64,000 bases of DNA from Onchocerca volvulus (lineage: Eukaryota > Nematoda > Chromadorea > Rhabditida > Onchocercidae). Below the pieces are notes generated by a model. That model was not told the DNA's origin and did no database searches. It saw only the letters and a list, made by a program, of their open reading frames with translations. Position numbers and translations under genes: made by a program. Below are positions 12,769-24,300 of the stretch, in pieces (position 1 is the stretch's first letter; each line of letters opens with the position of its first letter). Where the stretch lies: assembly GCA_000499405.2 (NCBI GenBank), contig HG738140.1:4548008-4612007 (forward strand), given 5' to 3'.

Positions 12769-14393
12769 ATGGACGGATTGAGATTTCATGTTGAACCAAA
12801 TTTTGTTTATGTTGATAGCACTGAAGAATTGACAAATTTTCATAAAATTACGAATGAAAATTTATTTCCGATCATTTTTCGAGTAAATTTTCTTTATAAT
12901 TTTATTATATATTTTTTAATTTTGATTAATTAAAAAATTCCACCACCATATATTCATCAATTTCAATTTTCATGGCACAGTTTTTGTTATTTAGAAAAGA
13001 ATTATGATTAAAACCACAAATTTGCTATTACTGAAATTAATTAATATCCTGGTGATCATAAAAAGATGACCTTTTGATATTACAAATGACCTTTTGATAT
13101 CGTTTATGAATTAAAATTTTGCTCTTTCTCCTTAATTTATGACAATTTTAAACTAATATCTCGCTTAGGTTAACACTTGTTTAACTTCTCTTAATATTTT
13201 TTTTCAGAAAAAAAAATCTTTATTGAATTTTTTATTTCAGATCAAAGTGACACATCCTTATGATTTTCGAGTAAATCCAACTAATGGTATTATTTCTGCT
13301 AAACAAACTTTAATACTCAAAGTAATTCCGACAATAAGTTTTAAAATAACTAATATTATATCGATTATTTTATCATTAAAAAAAGTTTGAACGGAAATTG
13401 AAAAATCAAAAATAAATCAAAAACTTTAAGATAAAACGCCTTGAAACCATCACACGAAGTGATCGTTTTGATATTGAAGCATTACCATATATCGAAGAAT
13501 TACTACCTATCGATAAGTTAGTTTTTTTATCAAAAATAAAAAATCAGCATTATGCTTATTTTTATCATATAATTCCGTTATATATGATTTTCACTAAATT
13601 ACTCAAAATTGTGATCAATAAAAAAAGACATTTTCTAGACGTACAATAGAGATACCATTACAATATCGAATTCAATGGTTTTTCAGTTTCGGATTTACAC
13701 CTATCATATGCTCTATTAGGTAAAATACAATATTATGAGAAATAAATATATTTCAATTATTTTAAATTTCATCGAAACATATCATAGATATTACAAGTAC
13801 AAGTAAAAAGTCAGGTATTTCTTTTTAATTAATTAGATTAATTATTAATTTACAAATTATTCAATCGTTATCAAAAAGGAAAAAATCAATACTGTTAATA
13901 TTCACATTGTGATATAACTTAAAAAATAACCTATAGAATTAACTTTTAGCTTACAATTTTGAATTAAATTAAACTGCTTGTTTGAAACATGAAACTTACT
14001 AAACTTTCATCCCGAAATTTGTTTGTTTTAAATTCTATCAATTTCTCTTTAGCACAAATCGTTTTACATAATTTTCGAGTTTAATTTTATTTGTCACCAT
14101 AATCTTAAGAATAGCTTTAAAGTTTTTAAAAATAAACAATTTTGAAACTTTTTAAAAATAAACAATCAAGATTTCAAGCATGAATACACATAAACGATCA
14201 AAATGTTTACAGATATAAGCAAGTTGAACCATGGGATGTTATATTTCCTGCTTTGGATGATTCTGATAATCTCAAAATTTCACCGAATCTTTCGCAAATT
14301 TGCAAAGAAACTGGAATCATATCAGATGAGAGAGTAAATTTAATGAAATTTTATAATCTATTGTCCATTAGTTGGAAAGCCAAAATAGAATAA
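12769..14393 (+). CDS. Small MSP-domain-like protein
   Basis: Five exons join in phase: 12769-12882, 13241-13321, 13431-13516, 13639-13719, 14213-14393, giving 180 residues. The N-terminal ~95 residues resemble the major sperm protein (immunoglobulin-like, MSP/VAP) fold: an early FHVEPNFVYVDS strand, IKVTHPYDFRVNPTNGII (res. 39-56), a short-spaced LIL strand and ITRSDRF. MSP-domain proteins in nematodes act in sperm motility or as small cytoplasmic scaffolds; no specific role can be assigned here. The C-terminal 85 residues are unrecognised. The acceptor-like ttttag ends four bases before the ATG, as expected of a trans-spliced leader site. The last exon could be spliced further at 14335 (aga|gtaaat) rather than read to the taa at 14391. 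The domain assignment is from pattern only. Confidence 0.62.
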
Positions 14394-15319
14394 TTTGATA
14401 TCTTCTGTTGTTTTGACATCCATTATTTCCCAATATTTGGAAAGCTATCAGAGAATTATGAGAAAAGAATATAGCTAATGAATGATTTTGTAATTAAGAT
14501 AACTAAGCAATTTTTAAATTTACCAGAATTTATTTTGCATATGCAAATCTTAAATTTAAATTTTTTTTCTTTTTTTTAAATTTGTATGATATGTCTTTAT
14601 TTACCATTTCTGCTACTTGAGGGATATCTAGCTTTGAATGAATTTATTATATTGGATGCAGCAATAACTCGAAATGAAGTGGATTCTATCCCTTGATTTC
14701 AGTTTTATGTCAAAATGTAATGTAATGTTACTTTATCTCGAAATGTGAAAAAAATTTATGCTAAAATGTAAAACCTTGTCAATAATACATAGAAATATTG
14801 TCAATAATATTTCCGAATTAGTTAAATGTTGAAATTTGATTTATAAAACAGACCAACTTTGATTGAACAAAAATAAACAATGAAAACAAGAAAACGTAGA
14901 TAGACAAAATTATATCAGCAGAACTAACAATCAAAAATAGCATTCGTTAAATCAAATTCTGAAGTTTGGCTTGAAATATATTTTTCATCTATATAAGTGT
15001 GAAAAGTAGTTGGAAATTTACAGCATATAATGCATATAAAAACAGTGAATATTGACTATCATTCATTCATTTCCAGTCGAGTTTGTATGAATCGAAATAA
15101 TAATGATTAAAATGTACCAGGAAGCAAATGTTATGTCTAATAATGATGGAGTTGAGCTTCGAACTTTGAAAAGTTACTTATCAACTGAATGACACGACAT
15201 AAGATTGATTAACTTTGATTGGACGAGAATAAATGATGAAAACAAGAAAACGTGTATAAAAATGCAAAAAATCACGTCAACAAAACAAAAAATATTTCCA
15301 AACTAGTATTACTTTCATA
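14394..15319. other. Convergent intergenic region
   Basis: Spacer between the MSP-like gene (+) and PRPF38A (-). A phrase around aacaagaaaacgt recurs at 14885-14898 and 15240-15253 within two loosely similar blocks, suggesting an old local duplication. No gene seen. Confidence 0.5.
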
Positions 15320-17899
15320 TCACCGTTCTCGATCCTTCTCACGTTCTTTGTCTTTTCGGCTGTTTCGATCTATAACTGATCAATTTAAATAGAGAAATTG
15401 AGAAATGCAATATTAATTTGAAATAATTTTCTATATTTCATTTTCCAAATATTTCAATTCGAATTATATTGAGTTTTGTTAACCAATTCTTCTGTTAAAT
15501 ATTCCAACTTCTACTTTGGAAAGCTCTTCTCTGATACATGTTCTAAGGTATAATGAAACAAATAAAATAAAGCCACTCTACTGTTCGTTGTCATATATTG
15601 AAATAAGACTGAAAGACTGTGTTTAAATCAACTAGCATCCAATCTAAATTTCTTCCTCTCAAAAAACTTTACATGACTTTCCGACAAAATTATTCCATAT
15701 TTAATTAAAAATAAATAATCAATTGAATTTGCTAAAACTATGCCACCTCGATCACGATATTCCGGCGAGCGATGACGTCGATCGCGGTCTCTGTTTCTAT
15801 CTTTGTCACGATCATTATCACGTTCCCTCTCACGATCTCGTTCTCGCTCTCTGTTCCGATCTCTACCTCGATCTACGTCGCGTTCACGTTCTCTTGAATG
15901 ACTGCGTCGGCGATTCATACCCTATAATGAAAAAACAATATTCGGCTTTCTCTTGCCTTTTCTACAACAGTAATATTTTGTGAAATTACACTTGAAAATG
16001 TTGCAAATTCTTTGAAACAATAGTTATGTTATAAGAAAAACTATGTGAATCTCTACTGATGCGAATTTCATTTCCACTAAAAAGAAAATTCATAGTTTAC
16101 CTAGAATTAGCAATCAACTGATAAAATGCAGTGACAAATAAGTTACTTTTGAACGTTCCTTTCTTTTATGATTTCTGTCATCGTCTTCTTCGGAATCTGA
16201 TGATGATAATTTATCGAGATCTTCATCGAGTGCACTAACATATACCTGTAACTCTCCAACTTCCTCCAAAGTGATTCGTTTCTGTAATTCATGAAACTTA
16301 TGCAACACATTTTATAATCAATTCTTACAGTTAATGCACAGCAAACATTCAATGATTTAAATGCTTTTCAAGCTCACATTTGGAACCAATCTTTGCATAA
16401 TGAACTGGATCCACTTTTATTCAAATTATTTTAAGCTTCAAACTCAAATCAAAGAATACCGCACAATTAGCACAGTGTGTTTCATTGTTTTGATTGTGAT
16501 GATATAAACATGTGCTTGAAGAATCAAATTAGACATCTCAAATTAGACAGACATTAGTGATGAAGTTACTTATTCGTTGAGTAAATCTCGTGGTTAAATA
16601 TCATTATTCACGGCAGATAACAATTCCAAGTTGAACAGGTATAAGTTTTTTTGTGGAATTTAGGGCACTGGAGGGAAAATTTTGTTTAGGTTGCCGTTCT
16701 CTATGGAAAAATCTATATAGCATTACTAATACTATAAGTGCTATATTATTATGCATTACAATATGCTCTCTGAAAATGTGCATGCTGTTCCATCAACATA
16801 ACCTGAACATTTAAGATCACATTCATATCAAAGTTTTTCATAGAGATCTCTCTCTATCTAAAAATTTACCATAGATTTTTAGTAATGCAGAAATCACAGG
16901 GAAAGAAAAGTAGAATGTATGGAATACCTGTATCCTTGGCAAATGAATATCGCAATATCGTTCTTCACGCAGTAAATTATCAATAAATTCATCCATATGA
17001 ACAATTTCAAATCCTATAAAAAGCTTAATTAAATTGAAATTTCATCTAGATAGATATATCATAATGAAAGTTTCTTCAATTTTGAGCTTACTTCCTTCGT
17101 TGTTCATCATTCGCAACTTTCGGTAATCATTATACAAGGGTTCTAAGTATTTGTAAACTTCAATAGAAGTAAATGTAAGTCGAATGTACATCGCTCCGAG
17201 TGCGCGAATATACCTGAAATAGAAGTAATGATGGAATTTCGAAGTTCGATAAATTCTATATTCTTTTTTTTTTCAGATTTAATAACTTACTTGTATTCTT
17301 CTTGCCGAATAAATTCAACGGCGATATCCTTTTCTGGTTGAATTTGTAACATTTTCAAACACAAACATAAAAAAGGTGTTGGCTTCACGTTTCCTGCGTA
17401 GATTCCGCCGATATATCGTAGCTCCATTCCTTTGTCTACCAAAAGTTCTGCTACAATTACATCATAATGAGTTGCATGTTTTATGGCATGTCAAATATGG
17501 CTGATGTGTATACAAACAAAAATTTTTTTGCATGTAAGTTAATTTTAGAAATTGCAGAATATCTCTAAAAGAACTAATACGAAGATATGTTTAAAGTAAG
17601 TTATAAGCTTCGACAGGATCGGTAAGATATTAGGCAGAAGGAACTGAATAATTCACTACTATTTAAAGTCTTATAAACCATCAAATGTCAATAAAGTAAT
17701 GAACTGTTCCAAAATATTTCCCCATGGAATTTCTAATAATTAAACGCTATTTCCGTTTGAGTTACTTACCAGTTAACGCAAAACATTCTTCCTTCCAATA
17801 TTTTGAATCATAAATTCGTGTGCGAATAATTTTTTCCACTAAATATTGCGGATTTGTTCCTTTCACGGTGACCGCATCTTTCACTGTTCTATTAGCCAT
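15320..17899 (-). CDS. PRPF38A: Pre-mRNA-splicing factor 38A
   Basis: Seven minus-strand exons join in phase: 17899-17770, 17450-17291, 17213-17092, 17013-16928, 16281-16147, 15921-15747, 15369-15320, giving 285 residues (human protein 312). PRPF38A is a component of the spliceosomal B complex/tri-snRNP needed for activation. The PRP38 domain fills residues 1-180, with near-identical signature stretches ANRTVKDA, KGTNPQYLVEKIIR, YIGGIYAGN, YKYLEPLYNDYRKLR, FIDNLLREERYCD and LPRIQKR. It is followed by an acidic serine block (SSSDSEEDDD, about res. 192-201) and an Arg/Asp/Glu repeat tail ending KDRER. Exon-intron boundaries were fixed by phase and homology. The small last exon keeps the RD/RE character, supporting the final junction. 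One of the most secure models in the window. Confidence 0.97.
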
Positions 17900-17918
17900 T
17901 CAGAAAAAGAACCGAATC

Positions 17919-17925
17919 ACTGATA
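17919..17925 (-). promoter_or_regulatory. Candidate trans-splice acceptor for PRPF38A
   Basis: On the minus strand an atatcag acceptor-like sequence ends about 20 bases before the start codon at 17899, the spacing usual for nematode spliced-leader addition. Confidence 0.35.
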
Positions 17926-18856
17926 TGGAAATGAACGATTCTAAAAACACATTCAAACTTCATATTTTACGTATTTCGGAAAAAGCATTTCGACATAGCG
18001 TATTGTTCTAAAAAAAAATTTTAACAAAGAAGGTAGCTTACCTGAATCTTAAATGCACCAATTAAATGAAAATCAATTCTTCTCAAAAAGCTATGTGTGC
18101 ATGATCATTTAAATGAATAATATGAAAAAAAATCAAATTATACGCTTCAATAATCGATAAATTAGTAGATGCTAATCAATAGTTAATAGGTGCTAATCAA
18201 ATAGTCGATAAATTAGTAGGTGCTAATCTATTCGCAACAAATTTTGCCATCCCAAATGATCGATAAGTAATCGATTGGTAGATGCTGATCTATTTATTTG
18301 CAATAAATTATGCCATCTCAAAATATATCTGTATCTTGCATTTCCGCGATATGTAATATATTCTGTTGAAATATTACGTCGTTATATATTTCTAAAGTTT
18401 CATACAGGTATTAATCGGTACTGTTACTCGTTTGCGTCATTTTACGTGATACCATTACGTCATTCTGATTTCACGTCATTTTACGTTATCCTATGGGTGC
18501 AAAAAAAGTGTAAAAAATACAGATATAAAAGTTTCGCACTATTTGCGGAACTATAAATGTTAACAGGGTCCGAAGAGACAAACTCTTCCTTTTTCATAAA
18601 TATCAGCTAACATCAAAGTTTATAAATTCCTTTACGTAAGATGATTACGGTATCACGCAAACTCACGTAGACAAGTAGTGGTACCAATTAAAACCTAGCT
18701 AGGACCAGTAGCAAATATCGAGTACCAAAGATCAAAGGCCATACCGCAAAACGTTTTACCGGAAAAAAAACTTCAGCAGTGCAATAGAATGAAAATGATG
18801 TGGAAATTTGAGAGGACCAGGCATCATGAATGTAGCGATGTTGACATAATTGCTTG

Positions 18857-19415
18857 TCTTCAGGAGTAGATTCCGGATGATTTCCGGTTTTGTTGTGGTG
18901 TGTTGGTCTGGTTGTTTACCTTCACGGGTGGATTCTGCGTAAGGTTGGTTTCGGGCAAATTCCGGGCAAGATTCCTTTCGGGTTGTTGCAGCATGTTAGT
19001 CAGTTGTTGACCTTCACGGGTAAATTCTGGGCAAGATTACTTTCGGGTTGTTGCAATGTGCTGATCTGGTTGTTTGGAGGGGGAGGAGAAAGGGGGGGTT
19101 AATCTCGGGTAAAGCTACTTTCGGGTTATTACATATGTTGATCTGATTTTTTGCCTTCACGGGTAAGTTCTGGGTGAAATTACCTTTGGGTTGAATTAAA
19201 ATGTGCTAATTTGATTGTTTGCTTTCACGGATATGTTCTGGATTAGGTTACTTTCGGATTTTTACAATATGCTGTTCCGGTTGTTTGTCTTCATGAGTTA
19301 ATCCCGGTTAAGACTGCTCCCCGGTTGTCACAGTATGTTGATCCGGTTTTTTGTCTTTATAGGCAAATTCTAGGTAAAATTATTTCCAAGTTGTTACAGT
19401 GTTTAGCTATATAAT
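18857..19415 (+). repeat. Degenerate ~66-bp minisatellite, about eight copies
   Basis: Successive units each carry a core like ccttcacgggtaaattctgg, then tactttcgggttgttgcaat, then a tgctgatctggttgtttg segment. Cores occur near 18923, 19010, 19158, 19225, 19290 and 19354, with more diverged units at 18860 and 19080. The block is far richer in G on this strand than the surrounding DNA, including a gggggagg/ggggggg patch at 19077-19097. Confidence 0.8.
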
Positions 19416-20002
19416 CGATTAATTTGGGATTGGGACAGATGTGTGATGCATATGGTTATTTCTTGTCATCTGTGATGTCATTTGTGTTAGATTTCCTATA
19501 TTTGCTTCTGTCTCCAAATTTTATTGGCTTTGATAGTGCGTATCACTAACCATTCTCTTAACAAAGTGCCATAACCCATTCTCGCTGCAAATAGATCTTT
19601 TCAGAGTACCGTAGATCACTGATCGTTGGGACATTCTGTACTGTTTTTACATTTTGCACTTTTTTTTTTTCAGAAATTTGTTGACATGACTATTTAACTC
19701 TTCGGATGATGTAGTTGTTTTATTTCTGGTTGTATTTTTCTGATTAGCGTTACGAAATAATTTGTTCTAACGACCATAGATCTGTAGTACTTCGACACTA
19801 TAAAATGATTTTACTCGTGATTTATTCTTAAAAATAAATAGCTATGTCAAGTAAAAGTATTTTCCGAATACCTTGATTCAATTTTTGAATATAATTATTC
19901 AGTATTGCGAATGTAATCATTTCATTTTTCGAATATAATTCTTTCAATTTCTTCGTAGAATTCTTTAATTTTTCAAGTATAATTATCTAATTTAATCTGT
20001 CA

Positions 20003-20009
20003 CTTCCAG
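20003..20009 (+). promoter_or_regulatory. Candidate trans-splice acceptor for GSKIP
   Basis: A cttccag acceptor-like sequence ends 40 bases upstream of the GSKIP start codon, with pyrimidine-rich sequence before it. Confidence 0.35.
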
Positions 20010-20049
20010 CACCAAATAGATGTTTATTGATAGACATTAGTGTGAACAA

Positions 20050-21386
20050 ATGGATGGCTCTGGCACAGAATCCAATTCGGAAGATAGCAGTAATGACAAC
20101 AGAGCACTAACATCGGCTCAGACTATGGATATGCTGAAGTATAAATTTGCGAAAATTATGTTTGCTAGGGCTGTAGGATAAATTAAATACAACTGTGCTT
20201 GAGAATATTGTGCCAAAAGAGACTATACTTAAAAGAAAAATGAATAAATTTCAGTCATAAATTCGTTGTGTTTAATCAACCACTAATCAAATTTACTGGC
20301 ATTCCAAACTTGCTTGATTTTAGCGGGGAAAACTTTCGATAATATATCCTGTCAACATATTCATTTAAGCATTATACTAACCATGATTTGCGTTTCATCT
20401 GATCAGATTTGAAATTGCACTTATTTAGCAAGATTTTTAAAATTACTTATGTCAAATAAAATTAATTCATGTTTCAGAGCATGATCAGCCATTTATAATC
20501 TGTATAAACTTCATTTTAGTGATATTGCCGAACGATGTGCAAATTTTGGCTTGGGTGATTCGCTTTTGGAAAAGGAAGCTCTTGCTGCGATTCGTGAAGT
20601 TGGCTTTGCTGTTCGAATGATGTCATTGCCAGAATCATTACCGCGAACTAGTGATTTAATTTTTATGAATCTTATCACGCTGGAAGGTATTTCCGTTTTC
20701 TCTTTATTTTTCGTTAAAGTAATTTGTATTTCTTTTTTTCAATTCGCAGGTTTCTTCAAGCATTTTATAACATTTTTTATTGATCTGACTGATTTATGAG
20801 TTAGGTAAATCATATGTTATCGCATCACATTCATAACATATTCCGAGTCTTCACTAAGTAATGAGCACAGCTATATTTTTGGCTTTTCTGTCTTAAAATA
20901 TTTATTTCTATGGTTTGTGGTTTGCACTTTCGATTTTTTTTTTCTGCATTACTGATATGTTTCTTGAATTAATACTTACAACTCTAGAATTCTTCTGAAG
21001 TGAGGTAGGATTAAAAAAAGAAGCGATAGCGTTTATAAAACTTTGAACGAAGAATTTATGCAGTAATTCTTTTTTTTCTCATGCGTCAAAATTTTTAAAA
21101 GATGAATTGCAACTAATCTGACTTAATTTAAAATGTTATAACTTTGCTTTTATCAGATCGTATGTACTGTATTGAATTGACACAACGTGGATGGCGTGTT
21201 GCATCAGATCGTCACGATAGTATGAACGGCGATTATCGGCAGCTCGATTTGCATACCCGTTATTTTGAAACGATTTATCAGCTTTTAAATGTAGTATCAC
21301 CGGAATTCCGGAATCAATTTGCCAATAAGCTCAGCAATAAGCTCACTGCATTAAGTAATGGAGTTGCGGGTTTCAAAGATACTTGA
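20050..21386 (+). CDS. GSKIP: GSK3-beta interaction protein (GSKIP/DUF727)
   Basis: Three exons join in phase: 20050-20138, 20520-20686, 21157-21386, giving 161 residues (human 139). GSKIP family proteins bind GSK3-beta and the PKA regulatory subunit RII. The N-terminal 30 residues are a Ser/Asn/Asp-rich extension. The conserved domain runs from about residue 30 to the end, with EALAAIREVGFAV (the region corresponding to the PKA-binding helix), a YCIELTQRGWRV block (89-100) and, near the end, ETIYQLLNVVSPEFRNQF, equivalent to ETVYSLLDTLSPAYREAF of the human protein. The protein is soluble, without signal peptide or membrane segment. A possible poly(A) signal, aataaa, lies at 21602-21607. Confidence 0.93.
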
Positions 21387-24300
21387 AAATATAAAACAAA
21401 ATTTTTTTTTTTTTTTTTTACCTCTATGCGCATAATGCTCATAAACAGCGATACACATTTGGTATTTTAGTTGTTGTTTATTTGTATATATATGTATTTT
21501 CTTATTCTTGTTATTTGAATTTGAGCCGAGAACAGGGTATTTAATATATTACAATGATAAACTAGGGCACTGTTTAATGATGATGAAAGTTCACACATGG
21601 TAATAAAAGGTATTCTCTATCGTTGTGATTCATCTTGCTCCTTCATTTAGGGTCGAAAAACAACATTGAAAAGATTTGAATTTGCAAATATAGAGAAGTG
21701 TTTCAACCTGGATTATTTTATGACATCCGTCATTAAACTTGTTATGGCATTTCTTGAACACAAAGCGATCGCGTATTACTATTATATTTTCCCTAAGTGT
21801 ATGTTTATAACTATCTGGTTAAACTTTTGAACAATCAAATATTTTATTTTATTAGGAAGTCGTAACAGTTCGAAATCGACAATCATAGTACAATTTGAAG
21901 ATGTCTTATAATGTAAGAATGCTATGATATCAGGAGATACATTACACTGTAATATAGGCATTTAAGTGAATTGGCAAATTGTTCAATTATTTTTTTCAAA
22001 TTGAAATTAATTAGAATAGTACTTGGAATTACACAAATACCAAATATTTTTTTGAGAATTTGCAATTTTCATAATAAATGACGGAAGTATGAATAGTATT
22101 GCCGAGTATTACATTCGTGTGCATTCATGAAATGTAAATTTATCAATCACTTCTTACTTTCTCTTTACTGTTTATGATGAATGGTAATGTGCAGTCGAGT
22201 AATGATGGCACAAATTGTGATATTTAATGGCGAAGAAATTGGAACATTCTGTCGGGCAATAATATATTAGTAATTAAGCTAGTTGAGCAAACTAATCAAT
22301 AATTTAAATTATTGGTAGGGAAATGTAATTCATAAAAGTTAGTTCTAATACAATCTAATACAATAAGTCTTTACAATTGATGTGAAATTTAAATTTTGAT
22401 TAATTTGACGGAAGAATTTACACAATTAGTAGCTTCTAATTTATGTCGGAAAATTGTGCTGAAAGAATGTTGTAAAATTGGTGACGAAAATTAAATACCA
22501 CCATGTGTAATGAATCGATATATCGTACAACGAAATTGTTAAAATTTGGTTCAAATTCGAATAAATTTATATTGCTGATATTTAAAATGGAAGATTAGGA
22601 GTAATTTGTGAAATGATATGATTGGATAGATATTTATCATATCGCTATGATATATATTAGCGAAAGAAATACATGAAAGCAGATTTTTTTTTTCTTTCAC
22701 TTCATGAAATAAAGTAATTAATAATTAATTCAAGTTATGATGATGGTGGTGCAAGGTTGTATCCATAAACTATGGTAATATTTTTAGCTACCGTAATATT
22801 TATGGGTAATATTTATCGGTAATATCTACAGAATCTCATCATTTAATTTTAATTCCAATAAATCTTAATCTTCGAAATATTCAATTGTTTAAATCTTTAA
22901 TCCGAAATTTCGGGAATTTTAAAATCTCTGATTAAGATCAGCCCTTTTTTTTTCTTTTTTTTTTGTAATCAAAGTATTATAAGAGAAAATCAAAAAATTT
23001 TCATTTTTTCTTTTTTGTTTCTTTTAAAATGATCACTGTTTGTTTCATATGATGAAATGTGCAAATATGTAAGGATGAATTTTTTTTTTTATTTTTTAAA
23101 ATTTTATTGTCAAATTCAAAAATTATTATTTTAATATATTATTTGCATATTTGCAATATATTAATTGTATGATTATCGTTTATTTGCTGTACTGCCCAAT
23201 AAAGAAATTAATAAAACTTTGAATTAACTTTCCACTAGTATTAACCAGATAATTAATTATTATATTAATTGTCATAATAATAGTGTGTCCCAAAAATAAA
23301 CTAATTTAAAAGTTAAAATTATTTGTAAAAAATATCATCCCAAAAACAAGGTAATCAGTATATTAATATAAATATATAGTAAAATTTTTATTGAAAATAA
23401 TATAAGACTTTCGAATAAAATTTTAAATTTTAATAAGATTTTAAATTTAATGAAAAATAAAATAATGTAAAAAGGTTATAGAAAGATTTTCAATTGATTA
23501 GAATAACTAGTACTTTGAAAAAATTGAGAGAAGAAAGAAAAGGAAAAAATAAGTGAAAACTTCAATTTTAGTGAAGTTAGATTTGAAATGAATTTTTTAA
23601 GTTTTTAAAATTATAAACAAATTTTGAGACGATGAATCACAATATTCTTACAAATTTTATTTACATTTAATCATTTCACTTAATAATCTAAACTTATAAT
23701 AATATCCGTTGTTAATTCTTGCTGATCATAGATGACATAAATGATTAATTTTACAAAGTTTAGAATAAAATTTTATACAAATCCCTTAGATTTCTTGACA
23801 TGTGAAAATGAAATTTTAAGTGACATATCAACGAAAGATCACAAATGATTCGAATAAATTCGTAATTTGATTTTATTACACAAAAATTTAATATAATTTC
23901 AAATCTGTCACTATTTATCAGTCATGTAATATTTGAATTTCAATCGAAAGTATTTTGCTTGATCGTAACAATTATTTTTTATCTTTTTTTTTCTGCTTTT
24001 TTTTGTCACAATTAATTTTAAAAATAAAATTTAATGTAAAGGTCATGCGGATGCAACAGTCATATCAGTAAAAAAAAAATTTAAAAAAAAAAAATTAAAG
24101 AAATTTATCTATCAAGTTTTAGTCCTTGTTGAATCTATTTCTATCAAGTTTTAATTGTTGATAAACTGTTATTTTTTTTTTGGTTATCATTATAATGATA
24201 AGTTTACCTTAATGATCAAAGGAAGAAAATGCTAAAAATAGGCTTCGTTCTGATTTTAATTGATTATTTTAGACAAAATTAAATTGAATTTCGTAAATTC

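Larger units (their letters stand above)
17900..20049. other. Divergent spacer between PRPF38A and GSKIP
   Basis: This region should hold both promoters. Near 18160-18290 a short motif, cgataaattagtag-tgctaatc and variants, recurs three to four times. From 18857 it contains the minisatellite described separately. No protein gene is supported: the open frames here cross the repeats. Confidence 0.55.

Noticed and set aside
15723..15983. 86-codon + strand open frame rich in His, Asp and Leu
   Set aside because: Shadow of the Arg/Asp/Glu tail of PRPF38A.
18890..19102. 70-codon + frame rich in Gly and Leu
   Set aside because: It reads through the 66-bp minisatellite and changes frame with each unit.
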